A stretch of 19,626 nucleotides of DNA from an uncultured Lachnospiraceae bacterium. GTDB lineage: Bacteria; Bacillota; Clostridia; Lachnospirales; Lachnospiraceae. The stretch is from contig CAJOQO010000150.1 in NCBI GenBank assembly GCA_905236545.1, forward strand, positions 1 through 19,626. The letters are read 5' to 3'. The translations under genes and the position numbers were made by a program. The stretch's first letter is position 1; the number at the start of each line of letters is the position of its first letter. The notes beneath the pieces were generated by a model that saw only the letters and a list, made by a program, of their open reading frames with translations, did not search any database and was not told the DNA's origin. Positions 7,757-16,399 of this stretch are shown in pieces.

Positions 7757-9085
7757 TCAGCCTGCCATCTCGAAGGAAAGCTGATCCTGTGCATCCTGAA
7801 GAGCTGCCGCGACTGCATCGTCATCCGGCTCTCCGGCCGCTACCAGGTTCTGGATCGCGGTTCCGACATACTGACGGGCCTGATAGTGATAATCGCTCTG
7901 CTCAATAACCGGAACATTTGCTCCCATCGCCACGATGTCCGCATAGATCGGCTGGCCATTGAAGAAGTCAACGCCTTCCTGATAAACATCAGACTCGCCC
8001 GCAGAGATCGAGCAGGTGATCACTCCGCCGTTCTTCAGAGCAGCGTCATAGGTCTCGGTGCTGCCTGCGCCAAAGGTCTTCGCCAGGAAGTCCGCCGCAA
8101 GCTCCGGCTTGGAGCAGTTGCCGGTGATATACAGAGAGGAGCCGCCGTTGGAAGCAAAGCCTTCGCCGCCTTCCAGGGTCGGAAGAGAGGTGATCTCCCA
8201 CTTTCCGGAATTCTCTTCTGCCTGCTCCATGGTCGGGATGATCCAGTTGCCGTTCAGAACGCCTGCGACCATGTCGCCGATGATCGCCTGATCGGTGTAA
8301 TCGGACCAGTCATTGCCAAGATACAGAACATTGTTCTGAATCATCGTGACAATGTTCTTGATGATCTGGTTGTACTTTTCATTGGTTGCAAAGGTCGGCT
8401 CGCCGTCCGTGAACTGGCTCTCGCCCTCAGCCTGAAGCATCATGTACGGAAGGTCATTGCCGGAGCCGTCCATGCAGAGCAGATACTTGCCGGTCTTCTC
8501 ATAGACAGCCTTGCCGACTTCGATAAACTCGTCCCAGGTGCAGCCGGTCATATCGTCGATCGAGTACCCTGCCTCTTCCAGAAGGTCGGTTCTGTACGCC
8601 ATGATCGCCGTACCGTTGTCTACCGGAACGCCGAAGTGAACATCATCGATGGTGCTGAAGGAAAGCTTCTCGGCACCGAAGTCATCCCAGTCGATCTCCG
8701 CGTCCGCAAGGTCGACCCAGGCGTCCGGATAGCTCTGATAGAACTGCTGGAAATAGTGATCCTGGAACAGAACGATATCCGGAAGATTGCTGTAATCGCC
8801 CGACTGGCCTGCCAGCGTCACGGCGTTCTCGACATCCGAGGAACCGGACTGGGTGATGATCTCCAGCTTGAAATCCGGATTCACGTTATTCTGATAATCT
8901 GCCTCAGCCGCTTCCAGCGCCGGGATGTTAAAGTTTGCGTCCCATGCGTAAACGGAAAGCGTGTTCTCGTCCTCAGACGAAACATCAGCGGTCGGAGCGT
9001 CGGCGTCATCCGCAAACACGGTCACCGGAACCATGGAAGCTGCCAGTACTCCTGCAGTCAGAAGCGCAATCAGTCTTTTCTTCAT
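7757..9085 (-). CDS. Sugar ABC transporter binding protein (system 1)
   Basis: This 442-residue extracytoplasmic solute-binding protein of the CUT1 type captures sugar for the permeases encoded downstream. Residues 1-25 are a signal peptide (KKR, hydrophobic core, VFA then DDADA), with a type I cleavage site. There is no lipobox cysteine, so the usual lipid anchor of Gram-positive binding proteins is missing. After an acidic, threonine/serine linker comes the two-lobe fold, with LSVYAWDANFNIPAL as its first strand and helix; FGVPVDNGTAIMAYRTDLLEEAGY is the typical hinge region. A perfect AAGGAGG site precedes the ATG. Ligand identity cannot be read, but the flanking galactosidases point to galactosides. 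Confidence 0.95.
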   Translation of the reverse strand: MKKRLIALLTAGVLAASMVPVTVFADDADAPTADVSSEDENTLSVYAWDANFNIPALEAAEADYQNNVNPDFKLEIITQSGSSDVENAVTLAGQSGDYSNLPDIVLFQDHYFQQFYQSYPDAWVDLADAEIDWDDFGAEKLSFSTIDDVHFGVPVDNGTAIMAYRTDLLEEAGYSIDDMTGCTWDEFIEVGKAVYEKTGKYLLCMDGSGNDLPYMMLQAEGESQFTDGEPTFATNEKYNQIIKNIVTMIQNNVLYLGNDWSDYTDQAIIGDMVAGVLNGNWIIPTMEQAEENSGKWEITSLPTLEGGEGFASNGGSSLYITGNCSKPELAADFLAKTFGAGSTETYDAALKNGGVITCSISAGESDVYQEGVDFFNGQPIYADIVAMGANVPVIEQSDYHYQARQYVGTAIQNLVAAGEPDDDAVAAALQDAQDQLSFEMAG

Positions 9086-9106
9086 TCGTATAACCTCCTT
9101 AGATAA

Positions 9107-9217
9107 ACAGTTAAACCCTTTCCCGGTTGTTCACACGACCGGAGTTTCTGTTAGTTATCATATACAGAGTGAGACAATGTTTGTGTTCGAAATGATGCAT
9201 AAAACTCGCATTTTCAA
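9107..9217 (-). promoter_or_regulatory. Upstream region of transport operon 1
   Basis: On the minus strand a TATGAT hexamer (9157-9162) could be a -10 box; no good -35 is found 16-18 bases before it, as is common for activator-dependent promoters. An imperfect palindrome with CCGGTTGT and ACGACCGG arms (9123-9142, 7 of 8 pairs) lies between this box and the start codon and could be an operator or a leader hairpin. Confidence 0.35.
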
Positions 9218-9247
9218 CCATTCTTCGTCATGTTGACGGAAGAATGG
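9218..9247 (-). terminator. Hairpin after alpha-galactosidase
   Basis: Arms CCATTCTTC (9218-9226) and GAAGAATGG (9239-9247) pair fully and the stem continues with GTCA/TGAC after one bulged base. It begins 22 bases after the alpha-galactosidase stop. No long T-tract follows, so termination may be partial; mRNA end protection is equally possible. Confidence 0.6.
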
Positions 9248-9269
9248 CGGTTCGGATCCATCGTGCGGA

Positions 9270-11519
9270 TCAAACCCTGCGCACCTCATATAACAATGCC
9301 TGATAATCGCCGCGGACCCTCGGCACGATGATGCCTGCTTTCATCAGCGTATCCCCATGGAACCGGCCCACAGACTGTGAGGTTTCAGGCCCGATGCTCA
9401 TCTCACCGTTGCGCGCTGCCATCGCTCCCTGATAATCACAGTTCACCTCATAAACCGCGTCCGGATCAAGTCCCTGCATGCGTACGCGGATCCCCGGCCG
9501 GTTCGGCGCGGCGAGAACCTGAACATAAGTCATATAGGCAAGAGACCGGTCCTTCTGAACGACCATCCAGCAGTCATAGCTGTGGTTCTCCCGAAAAGAC
9601 GCGATTCTGTAGTAGTCTCCTTCCCTGTTCACCGGATGGATCTTTCTGAACAGTGCAACCTGCCCCGGAATCTGTGCTTTTTCCTCCGGATCCATATTTC
9701 GGATATCCAGCTCATATCCGAAGGTTCCCGCCATCGCAACCTTTGCTCTTGTGTTAAACGGAACTTCCCTGCCCGTCTGCTGATTCGGGCTTACGGACAC
9801 ATGCGCCCCCATTGTCGATACCGGGAATACAAGGGCCGTTCCCTCCTGGATCGACAGTCTTTCGATCGCGTCGGTGTCGTCGCTGGTCCAGATCTGCGGG
9901 CTGTAGAAAAGCATGCCTGCGTCGAATCTTGCACCGCCGCTGGAACAGTTTTCCAGAAGAAGCTCCGGAAAGTCCTCAAGAAGCTGCGCCTGCATCCGGT
10001 ACAGTGCAAGAACGTAGCGGTGAAGGAGCTGTCCCTGGCATCCCGGCTCTCTCTCAAGAGATCCCACATCCGACAGATAACGGTTCATATCCCATTTGAC
10101 ATAGGATATCGGGGCGGATGAGAGCACCGCCTTAATCTGGCTGTAAACTCCCTCCCACACTTCGGGGCGCGTGATGTCCAATACATACTGCTGTCTCAGT
10201 GCCCCCGGTTTTCTGCCGGAAAGCTGAAACCGCCAGTCCGGGTGCGCGCGAAACAGTTCAGAATCTTCGCAGATCATCTCCGGCTCAACCCACAGGCCGA
10301 ACTTCAGTCCCATCGCGTTCACTTCATCCACAAGACGTTTCAGTCCGCCCTTCAGCTTTTTCTCATCCACGAACCAGTCGCCGAGGGAAGAAGTGTCATC
10401 ATCCCTGTGCCCGAACCATCCGTCATCCATGACAAGCATATCGATACCGGCTTCTTTCGCGGACTTTGCGAATCCGATCAGGATGTCGGTGTCGAAGTTC
10501 ATCATAGTCGCTTCCCAGTTGTTGACAAGAACCGGCCTGTCCTGGGTCAGCCACCGCTTTTCGATGAGATGTTCGCGGTAAAGGTCATGGAAGGTACGTG
10601 TCATGCCGCCGATCCCGCTGTCCGAGTATACAAGTACAGCCTCCGGGCTCTGGAAGGCTTCTCCCGGAGCAAGCGGCCAGGAGAAGCCCTCCGGATGGAT
10701 GCCGATCACGCCGCGCAGCTGTCCGACCTGGTCAATCTGCGCCTTCGCCAGGAAGTTTCCGGAATAAACCAGGCTCATGCCCCAGATTTCTCCCGCAGTC
10801 TGGGTCGTCTCCCGCGAGAGGACCGCAAGGAACGGTGAATCCTCCGCGCTGGAAACGCCGCGGATCGATTCCGCACTGACCGACCCGGTTTCGAGATTCT
10901 GTCTGGTAATGGTTCTCTCTCTTCCCCAGGAGCCGTGCAGCGTCAGCACCTGCGCGAAATCCGGCCTGGCATTCAGCTGTCCGGACAGCACTCTCGTCAG
11001 CGTGCGGGGAGCATCTGAACTGTTTATGATCCTCGCGCTCTTCACGATCACATCCAGATCCCGGTATACGGTGTACATCAGATGTACCTCCAGACCGAGA
11101 ACATCATCCCTCATAAGAATGTCCAGCGTATCGCAGCACCCTTCCTCCCCGCGGGTGTGGGGAAGCTCCGCAGGAACAATCTTCCCGGGGATGATCTCAT
11201 GACTGACGTACTTCAGCTCCACACCGCTCTGTCCATGTTCATTTTCCACGCTCAGACAGCTCTCACGATAATCTCCTGTTCCCAGGAATGAATACTCAAA
11301 GGGAAAGACCTGCATGAAACGAACCTTATCCCGCTCATTTACTTTCGGGGAATACGGGAATTCATTGAGCCGGAACGCACTCTCCATCCCTGTCGTGTCA
11401 GCCAGCTTCGATCCATAGTAAAGATGCCCGAGCCACTCGCCGTCCGCCAATGCACAGATATAGCTTGTGCCCGGAGTCGTCAGATGAAACAGCTGCTGTC
11501 CTTCAACGTATTGAATCAT
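9270..11519 (-). CDS. GH36 alpha-galactosidase
   Basis: This 749-residue enzyme removes terminal alpha-linked galactose from melibiose, raffinose-family sugars or galactomannan fragments. It has the layout of long bacterial GH36 enzymes: an N-terminal beta-supersandwich (about 1-325), a TIM barrel (about 330-620) and a C-terminal beta domain. The nucleophile is D477 in YVKWDMNRY and the acid/base is D548 in WTSDDTDA; MDDGWFGHRDDD (364-375), GLWVEPEM (408-415) and ENCSSGGARFD (523-533) are further active-site motifs. It lacks a signal peptide, so substrate is taken up first. GGAGG lies 7 bases before the ATG, and the gene overlaps the YesL-like gene by 17 bases, tying it to that operon. Confidence 0.96.
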   Translation of the reverse strand: MIQYVEGQQLFHLTTPGTSYICALADGEWLGHLYYGSKLADTTGMESAFRLNEFPYSPKVNERDKVRFMQVFPFEYSFLGTGDYRESCLSVENEHGQSGVELKYVSHEIIPGKIVPAELPHTRGEEGCCDTLDILMRDDVLGLEVHLMYTVYRDLDVIVKSARIINSSDAPRTLTRVLSGQLNARPDFAQVLTLHGSWGRERTITRQNLETGSVSAESIRGVSSAEDSPFLAVLSRETTQTAGEIWGMSLVYSGNFLAKAQIDQVGQLRGVIGIHPEGFSWPLAPGEAFQSPEAVLVYSDSGIGGMTRTFHDLYREHLIEKRWLTQDRPVLVNNWEATMMNFDTDILIGFAKSAKEAGIDMLVMDDGWFGHRDDDTSSLGDWFVDEKKLKGGLKRLVDEVNAMGLKFGLWVEPEMICEDSELFRAHPDWRFQLSGRKPGALRQQYVLDITRPEVWEGVYSQIKAVLSSAPISYVKWDMNRYLSDVGSLEREPGCQGQLLHRYVLALYRMQAQLLEDFPELLLENCSSGGARFDAGMLFYSPQIWTSDDTDAIERLSIQEGTALVFPVSTMGAHVSVSPNQQTGREVPFNTRAKVAMAGTFGYELDIRNMDPEEKAQIPGQVALFRKIHPVNREGDYYRIASFRENHSYDCWMVVQKDRSLAYMTYVQVLAAPNRPGIRVRMQGLDPDAVYEVNCDYQGAMAARNGEMSIGPETSQSVGRFHGDTLMKAGIIVPRVRGDYQALLYEVRRV

Positions 11520-12195
11520 GTTTTTCCTCCATCATTGTTTCTTCCTCATCGATACTGATGTCGGGAAGGTATTGCTCAAAGTCCTTCAGGAGCAGCCTCG
11601 AACAGATCATCGCGATGGAAGAGAATCCGAAGCTTGCCCATAAAAATGCATACAGCGGCATCCTGACCACATCCATGTAGGTCCAGATCATCGGACCGAC
11701 ATTCAGCCCAAGGATCAGAACCGCACGGAGCGGGTTCTTTGCCGCGAAATACAGCGCGTTGCGGATCAGCCCCCTGAAGGTATCCGAAAACGCTGCCATC
11801 ACCGGAAACACATGGAAGAGAATCATCAGCAGGAATCCCGTGACAAGGTAAACCGGCCAGCGGAACAGCCGCATGGCATCCTGCGTACGCGACACAAACA
11901 TAATATCCAGAATCAGAACAGCCGAGACAGCCAGAACGGCCAGAAATGCAGGGAATGCCTGCCGGAAGCTGGTTCGAAAGCCTTTCCAGAACTCCCTGAC
12001 CGGGCTCAATGAGCTGTCCACGCGAAGCGTTTTCAGGCAGACGTAGTACATCGCAACCCACGCGGGACCGGCCGTCACCACGGGAAGGCTGAACAGGACA
12101 AACAGCAGATTCGAGGCAAACAGGATCCAGATTCTGGACGTGATCCGTCCCAGCAGGCTTTCCTCACTCAGGATCCCCAGGATTTTTTCCTTCAA
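11503..12195 (-). CDS. YesL/DUF624 family membrane protein
   Basis: This 230-residue integral membrane protein has five hydrophobic segments (about 22-40, 41-55, 82-101, 114-136 and 155-198) and the YesL-like opening 'LGRITSRIWILFASNLLFVLFSLPVVTAGPAWVAMYY'. DUF624/YesL proteins occur widely next to sugar ABC importers and glycoside hydrolases in Firmicutes; their biochemical role is not settled. The start codon is TTG, forming a TTGA overlap with the stop of the upstream gene, with GGAGG 9 bases ahead inside that gene, so translation is likely coupled. The C-terminal 20 residues are strongly acidic and probably cytoplasmic. Confidence 0.9.
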   Translation of the reverse strand: MKEKILGILSEESLLGRITSRIWILFASNLLFVLFSLPVVTAGPAWVAMYYVCLKTLRVDSSLSPVREFWKGFRTSFRQAFPAFLAVLAVSAVLILDIMFVSRTQDAMRLFRWPVYLVTGFLLMILFHVFPVMAAFSDTFRGLIRNALYFAAKNPLRAVLILGLNVGPMIWTYMDVVRMPLYAFLWASFGFSSIAMICSRLLLKDFEQYLPDISIDEEETMMEEKHDSIR

Positions 12196-12974
12196 TCTGT
12201 TTCCTCCGTTTCTGCCTCTGCCCCAGCGGTCTTTTTCTCAACCGGCCCTGTTTTTCCCTTCAGTATCCAGTCCAGGAACTGGCAGGCCGCGTCGAAATTC
12301 CTTGTATAGGCGCCGATCGAATAGACACAGCTGTTCTCATAGATATGATAATCCGTCATCAGGATACTGTCGCTGACATCAACCCCGACCGGGACAGGGT
12401 CCGCACTGTATGTCTCATCGTACGGTATGCTGTAAACAAGGCGGTCCTGATACCTGTCAAAAAGCTCCCTGCAGGGTTCGGAAGACAGGTCAAGCAGCCG
12501 TCCGCTTTTTCCAAGCGCCTCGATCTCCTCTCTGCGCATGCACACGGCGTCTGCCTGTCCCGTCTCGATCATGGCGACAAAGGTCTGGTAATAAGCATTG
12601 TTCATCCCGGCGGATGAGGTCGGATCAAAATACAGCTCATCCTCAAACAGCACATTTTTCCTGCTGGTGTCAAAGCCTGTAAAAGCGACATAGTCCTCCC
12701 ACAGCTTCGAATGGTTTCCGACCCGCGTCATGGCATTCGGAAAGACCATACTGAACCAGTTCTCCCGGATCGCCGTAGCGCTGTGCCAGATAAACCAGAT
12801 CCCAAATACAAGGGCGAATCCGATCCCGACGATCCACGGCCAGTAATAATCCCAGATGTACTGCAGTCTCTGCTTTTTTCCAAGAGACGCGATCTTTGCC
12901 AGTTCTTCCCTGCGCCGCTCCTCTCTTTTTTTCCTGTCCTTTTCTCCCATCCGGTTCTCTCTTCCAGCTTCCAT
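12192..12974 (-). CDS. Membrane-anchored protein paired with YesL
   Basis: This 260-residue protein was not assigned to a named family. A highly charged N-terminus (residues 10-35, KKREERRREELAK) is followed by one membrane segment (about 45-65), so the remaining 190 residues should face outward. That part has features seen in solute-binding proteins: NNAYYQTFVAMIETGQADAVCMRREE, a strand-helix pattern, and a closing FDAACQFLDWILKG helix. It reads like a truncated, tethered binding lobe, though this is inference. A second ATG at residue 9 (12950) has a comparable AGAG site, so the exact start is open. Its stop overlaps the YesL start, and the alpha-galactosidase follows, giving a three-gene overlapping set. 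Confidence 0.75.
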   Translation of the reverse strand: MEAGRENRMGEKDRKKREERRREELAKIASLGKKQRLQYIWDYYWPWIVGIGFALVFGIWFIWHSATAIRENWFSMVFPNAMTRVGNHSKLWEDYVAFTGFDTSRKNVLFEDELYFDPTSSAGMNNAYYQTFVAMIETGQADAVCMRREEIEALGKSGRLLDLSSEPCRELFDRYQDRLVYSIPYDETYSADPVPVGVDVSDSILMTDYHIYENSCVYSIGAYTRNFDAACQFLDWILKGKTGPVEKKTAGAEAETEETD

Positions 12975-13085
12975 CCCACAGGAACTGTACAGAAATCATG
13001 TGTGCATCCTGCCTGTCTTTTCCCCGGCAACACCCGGAGAAAAATCTTACATCACTTACAGAGCATTCCAGAAAACGTGGCTTCT

Positions 13086-13123
13086 GGAAAGGGCCGGAAC
13101 GGATCTTCGTTCCGGCCCTTTCC
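13086..13123 (-). terminator. Strong hairpin terminator after transport operon 2
   Basis: Perfect 16-bp arms (13086-13101 and 13108-13123) close a 6-base loop; the GC-rich core is flanked by AAAG/CTTT inside the stem. It lies 56 bases after the MalG-like stop. The symmetric form could stop transcription from either side, though no free T-tract follows on the minus strand. Between it and the next gene, a small CCAGAA/TTCTGG inverted repeat is at 13068-13087. Confidence 0.75.
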
Positions 13124-13179
13124 AGGTACTGTATCGGAATAGCCTGTGCATTTTTCATAAGCTGTTTCTGAACAGTTCC

Positions 13180-14025
13180 TTACAGCTTGCCTCCCGATGT
13201 CGCGATACCTTCCACGAACTGTTTCTGGAAGATCACATAGATGATAACCATCGGAACAACCGCCAGGGTTGCCGCCGCCATCATCGCCGGATAGTCATTG
13301 CCGTACTGTCCCTGCATCTTTGCAAGGCCTGCAGAGAGCGTCGTGGTATCGGCGTTCGTACAGACGATCATCGGCCACATCAGATCCTTAAACGCGAATA
13401 CCGCGGTAAAGATGCCGAGAGAAACCATCGAGCTCTTCGTAAGCGGCATCAGGATCCTCGAGAATCTCTGGAAAACGCTGCAGCCGTCAATTGCTGCCGC
13501 CTCCTCCAGTTCTTTGGGAAGTCCCTCATATCCGATCTTCAGCAGATAGGTTCCAAACGCGGTGACAAGACCGGGGAACACCAGACCAAAGGTCGTGTTC
13601 AGCATCCCAAGCTTCGACACCATCAGGAACTGCGGAATGATGAAGATCTGTGCCGGAACCATCATCTGGATCAGAACCAGCGCAAACAGGATACTCTTTC
13701 CGCGGAACTTCAGTCTGCCGAACGCATATCCGGCCATGGTCGCGGTAAGAACCGCGCAGACGACACGGAAGAAGATCAGCAGAAGGGTATTCTTGTACAG
13801 AATGATAAAGTTATAGCTCTTCCAGACCGTTGCGAAGTTATCCCAGTGCCATCCGTTCTGCGGGAAAATATAGAACGGATTCACGGAGATCGCTTCCTGA
13901 TTGGTCTTCAGCGCGGTCAGGATCATCCATGCAAACGGTACGATCATGATGAAAGCCATAATGATCAGGAAGACATGTTTCAGAACACGGCGGATCCTGT
14001 CTCTGGTATGAGCACTTTCTATCAT
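13180..14025 (-). CDS. CUT1 sugar ABC permease, MalG-like (system 2)
   Basis: This 281-residue inner-membrane permease is the second of the pair in transport system 2. Six hydrophobic segments are visible (first about 18-38). The EAA loop is EEAAAIDGCSVFQRFSRILMPL (about 174-195), and the C-terminus FQKQFVEGIATSGGKL is typical of MalG proteins. A GGGAGG ribosome binding site precedes the ATG. It follows the MalF-like gene by 20 bases and ends just before the strong 13086-13123 hairpin, so it is the last gene of its operon. Its partner ATPase is not in the window. Confidence 0.94.
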   Translation of the reverse strand: MIESAHTRDRIRRVLKHVFLIIMAFIMIVPFAWMILTALKTNQEAISVNPFYIFPQNGWHWDNFATVWKSYNFIILYKNTLLLIFFRVVCAVLTATMAGYAFGRLKFRGKSILFALVLIQMMVPAQIFIIPQFLMVSKLGMLNTTFGLVFPGLVTAFGTYLLKIGYEGLPKELEEAAAIDGCSVFQRFSRILMPLTKSSMVSLGIFTAVFAFKDLMWPMIVCTNADTTTLSAGLAKMQGQYGNDYPAMMAAATLAVVPMVIIYVIFQKQFVEGIATSGGKL

Positions 14026-14045
14026 AGACTTATCCTCCCTTCCGA

Positions 14046-14936
14046 TCAGTTATGGTATACGACCTTCTTCTCAACCCTCTGCAGGATGACCGTCAGGATC
14101 ATGATGAAGATGAGAAGAAGTACGACGAGGGTTGCTCCGTAGCCCTTGTTGCCCTTGATAAATGCGTAGTCGTAGAACAGATAGACGACGGACTGCACCT
14201 TGGGCAGGGCCACGTTTGTTTTGTCCATCACCATGAACATCAGGTCGAATATCGTCAAAGCGCCGATGATTCTGGTCTGCACGATAAAGAAGGTGGTAGG
14301 ACTCAGGAGCGGAACCGTAATCGACAGAAACTGGCGGAACTCGCTGGCGCCGTCGATTCTGGCCGCCTCATAGAAGTCACCCGGAATATCCTGCAAACCG
14401 CCGATAAACAGAACCATGTTGTAGCCGATGATCGACCACACGCCGATGATTCCGACAAAGATCCATGCAATCTTCGGATCGGAGATCCATGCGATGTTCG
14501 TATTGAAAACATTATTCAGAAGGCCGAACTGGGTGTTGTACATCCACTTCCACACCATGGCAACCGCTGCCGGGGCACAGACCATCGGCAGGAAAAAGAT
14601 GGTGCGGTATACAGAACGTCCTGCACACTTCTTGTTCAGGAGGACCGCAAGGATCAGGGCGATTATGATTCCCAGGGGAACCTCTATAATCGCATACTTG
14701 ATCGTGTTCCAGAAAGACTGCCAGGTTTCCGCAGTCTGCGTTACGGTCTGGTAATTTGCCACGCCGACAAAAATATTGCCTTTGCCAAAGTCTCCTGTTT
14801 TAAAGAAGGACTGATAGATCGTCTGAAAGATCGGATAAAAGTTCAGGATAATCAGGCCGATCATCGTGGGTGCGACAAACAGCCATGCCCAGCGCTCCTC
14901 ATTCTTCTCTTTCGGAGACATCCTTTTCTTATTCAC
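14046..14936 (-). CDS. CUT1 sugar ABC permease, MalF-like (system 2)
   Basis: This 296-residue permease partners the MalG-like protein just downstream. The N-terminus is basic, the first membrane segment is at about 16-40, and the EAA loop is YEAARIDGASEFRQFLSITVPL (about 189-210). The start is a GTG with an AAGGGAG site about 12 bases before it; the first codons (GTGAATAAGAAA) equal those of the MalF-like gene of system 1. The proteins have otherwise diverged widely, so this is an old duplication or two related acquisitions, not a recent copy. Confidence 0.94.
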   Translation of the reverse strand: MNKKRMSPKEKNEERWAWLFVAPTMIGLIILNFYPIFQTIYQSFFKTGDFGKGNIFVGVANYQTVTQTAETWQSFWNTIKYAIIEVPLGIIIALILAVLLNKKCAGRSVYRTIFFLPMVCAPAAVAMVWKWMYNTQFGLLNNVFNTNIAWISDPKIAWIFVGIIGVWSIIGYNMVLFIGGLQDIPGDFYEAARIDGASEFRQFLSITVPLLSPTTFFIVQTRIIGALTIFDLMFMVMDKTNVALPKVQSVVYLFYDYAFIKGNKGYGATLVVLLLIFIMILTVILQRVEKKVVYHN

Positions 14937-14976
14937 TGTGCTGCTCCCTTCTCTTTTTGATTAACAGGGATACCTG

Positions 14977-15055
14977 CAGGATCACAGAAACTGTCATGTC
15001 AGATCCTGAGTGGAAGCAGCGCCCCCTCTGGCTGCATTGCCATAGAGAGCGCTGC
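14977..15055 (-). promoter_or_regulatory. Two hairpins between binding protein and permeases
   Basis: On the minus strand, GCAGCGC (15049-15055) pairs with GCGCTGC (15016-15022), extended by CTCT/AGAG, and after it CAGGATC (15002-15008) pairs with GATCCTG (14977-14983) with an inner ACAG-TTT-CTGT helix. They occupy the same place as the hairpin of transport operon 1, between binding protein and MalF, and probably serve the same purpose: more binding protein than permease. Neither is followed by a long T-tract. Confidence 0.6.
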
Positions 15056-15088
15056 ATACGAATCAATATCCGTCTGTAGAGTCAGAGA

Positions 15089-16399
15089 TTACTCGGCCGC
15101 GATTGCGTCCTCGATGATCTTCTGGCAGTTATCACAGGCAGTCGCCATCGTATCCGGGTTGGTCGGATCCAGCCATGCGTCGAGCATGCCGCCCTGCTGC
15201 TGAAGCGCATCTTCCCAGACAGTGGTCTTTCTGGTGTACGGACGGAAGTAAAGCTGTCCTTCTTCCTCGATCCTGGTGAATGCGGAAACATCCATACCCG
15301 GGAATGCATTTGCGAAATCTTCGGAGATGCCCTTGAAGCCGGCCATCGTGACGCCAAGCTCCGCCTGCTTCCTCTGCTGCGCTTCCTGGCAGAACCAGGA
15401 GATCAGATCGTAAGCCGCCTGAGGATCCTTGACCTCAGACTTCGCAGCCCAGCCAAGTCCGTTGTAGCACGACCATCTCTCTCCGTCGTCGCAGGAACCG
15501 TTTCCGTTCACATCCGCGTACGGAAGCATCGCCCATGCGTAGTCATCGTGGCTCTCAGCAGTGTAGAAGCTGTTGATCATCCAGGAACCCTGTGTGATCA
15601 TGCCGATCACGTTCGACTGGAACAGGGAATCGGTTCCGGTCTCGGCAACCATCGTCTGCGGCGCCGCATACTCAAGAATCTGACGCATCATCTCCATGCC
15701 GGCCTTCGACTCATCGCTGCCGAGCGCGGAAGACTTGTGATCCTCAGAGACAATATTTCCGCCGTAATCATAGACAAGGTTGTACCAGCCGTCCTGGTTG
15801 TTGGAGGTGTTGATCGCGTATCCATAGACGCCGTCATCCGCGCCGGCCTCAGTGATCGCCTTCGCCGCATCCCTGACATCTTCCCAGGTCCATTCATCCG
15901 TCGGATAGTCTACACCGTACTTGTCAAAGATCGCCTTGTTGTACAGAAGCGCGATCGTATCATGATCCTTCGGAAGCGCGTAGAGCATGCCGTTGTCCTT
16001 ACGGGTGAACAGATCCGTGACTCCCTCGTAGTAGTTGGCAAGATCGATCTTGTCATCCGCCTCAACATACTCATCGATCGGAAGAAGAATATCATTCTCC
16101 ATGTACATCTGCGCTACGTTGGAATGCATCCAGAAAACATCCGGCATGCCTGACTGATCCGAAGCGCCCGCTTCCAGAAGGGTCCAGTAGTTATCCCAGT
16201 TGACAACATCGATCTGAACCTTCACGCCGGACTCCTTCGTCCACTCGTCAGCAATCTCCTGAATGCCGGCCAGCTGGTTGTTATCCCAGATCGCGACCTT
16301 CAGCTCATCCACATCATAAGCAAATGCGCTGAAGCTCATGCCTGCCGTCAGCCCCATTACAAGTGAAGCCGCGGTGATGATAGCAGTTCCTCTTCTCAT
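15089..16399 (-). CDS. Sugar ABC transporter binding protein (system 2)
   Basis: This is a 436-residue extracytoplasmic sugar-binding protein of the CUT1 kind. The frame is open to 16471, but the ATG at 16399 is taken because AAGGAGG lies 9 bases before it and the protein then starts with a proper signal peptide: RR, a hydrophobic core (residues 5-22) and AFA at 25-27. As in system 1 there is no lipobox cysteine. Motifs include LKVAIWDNNQLAGIQEIADEW, MPDVFWMHSNVAQMY, YALPKDHDTIALLYNKAIFDKYGVDYP (the hinge region) and the late binding-site segment GLGWAAKSEVKDPQAAYDLISWF. First gene of an operon with the two permeases, just downstream of the AraC regulators. Confidence 0.95.
   Translation of the reverse strand: MRRGTAIITAASLVMGLTAGMSFSAFAYDVDELKVAIWDNNQLAGIQEIADEWTKESGVKVQIDVVNWDNYWTLLEAGASDQSGMPDVFWMHSNVAQMYMENDILLPIDEYVEADDKIDLANYYEGVTDLFTRKDNGMLYALPKDHDTIALLYNKAIFDKYGVDYPTDEWTWEDVRDAAKAITEAGADDGVYGYAINTSNNQDGWYNLVYDYGGNIVSEDHKSSALGSDESKAGMEMMRQILEYAAPQTMVAETGTDSLFQSNVIGMITQGSWMINSFYTAESHDDYAWAMLPYADVNGNGSCDDGERWSCYNGLGWAAKSEVKDPQAAYDLISWFCQEAQQRKQAELGVTMAGFKGISEDFANAFPGMDVSAFTRIEEEGQLYFRPYTRKTTVWEDALQQQGGMLDAWLDPTNPDTMATACDNCQKIIEDAIAAE

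Noticed and set aside
7643..9106. 487-residue open frame on the plus strand opposite binding protein 1
   Set aside because: It lies fully antisense to a gene with signal peptide and family motifs; it has no ribosome binding site and its long opening follows from the codon use of the true gene.
12856..14142. 428-residue plus-strand frame across a permease and an intergenic hairpin
   Set aside because: It runs through the strong 13086-13123 hairpin and opposite two genes, with highly charged low-quality translation.
14052..14960. 302-residue plus-strand frame opposite the MalF-like gene
   Set aside because: Antisense shadow of a hydrophobic protein, which yields an aspartate- and histidine-rich translation.
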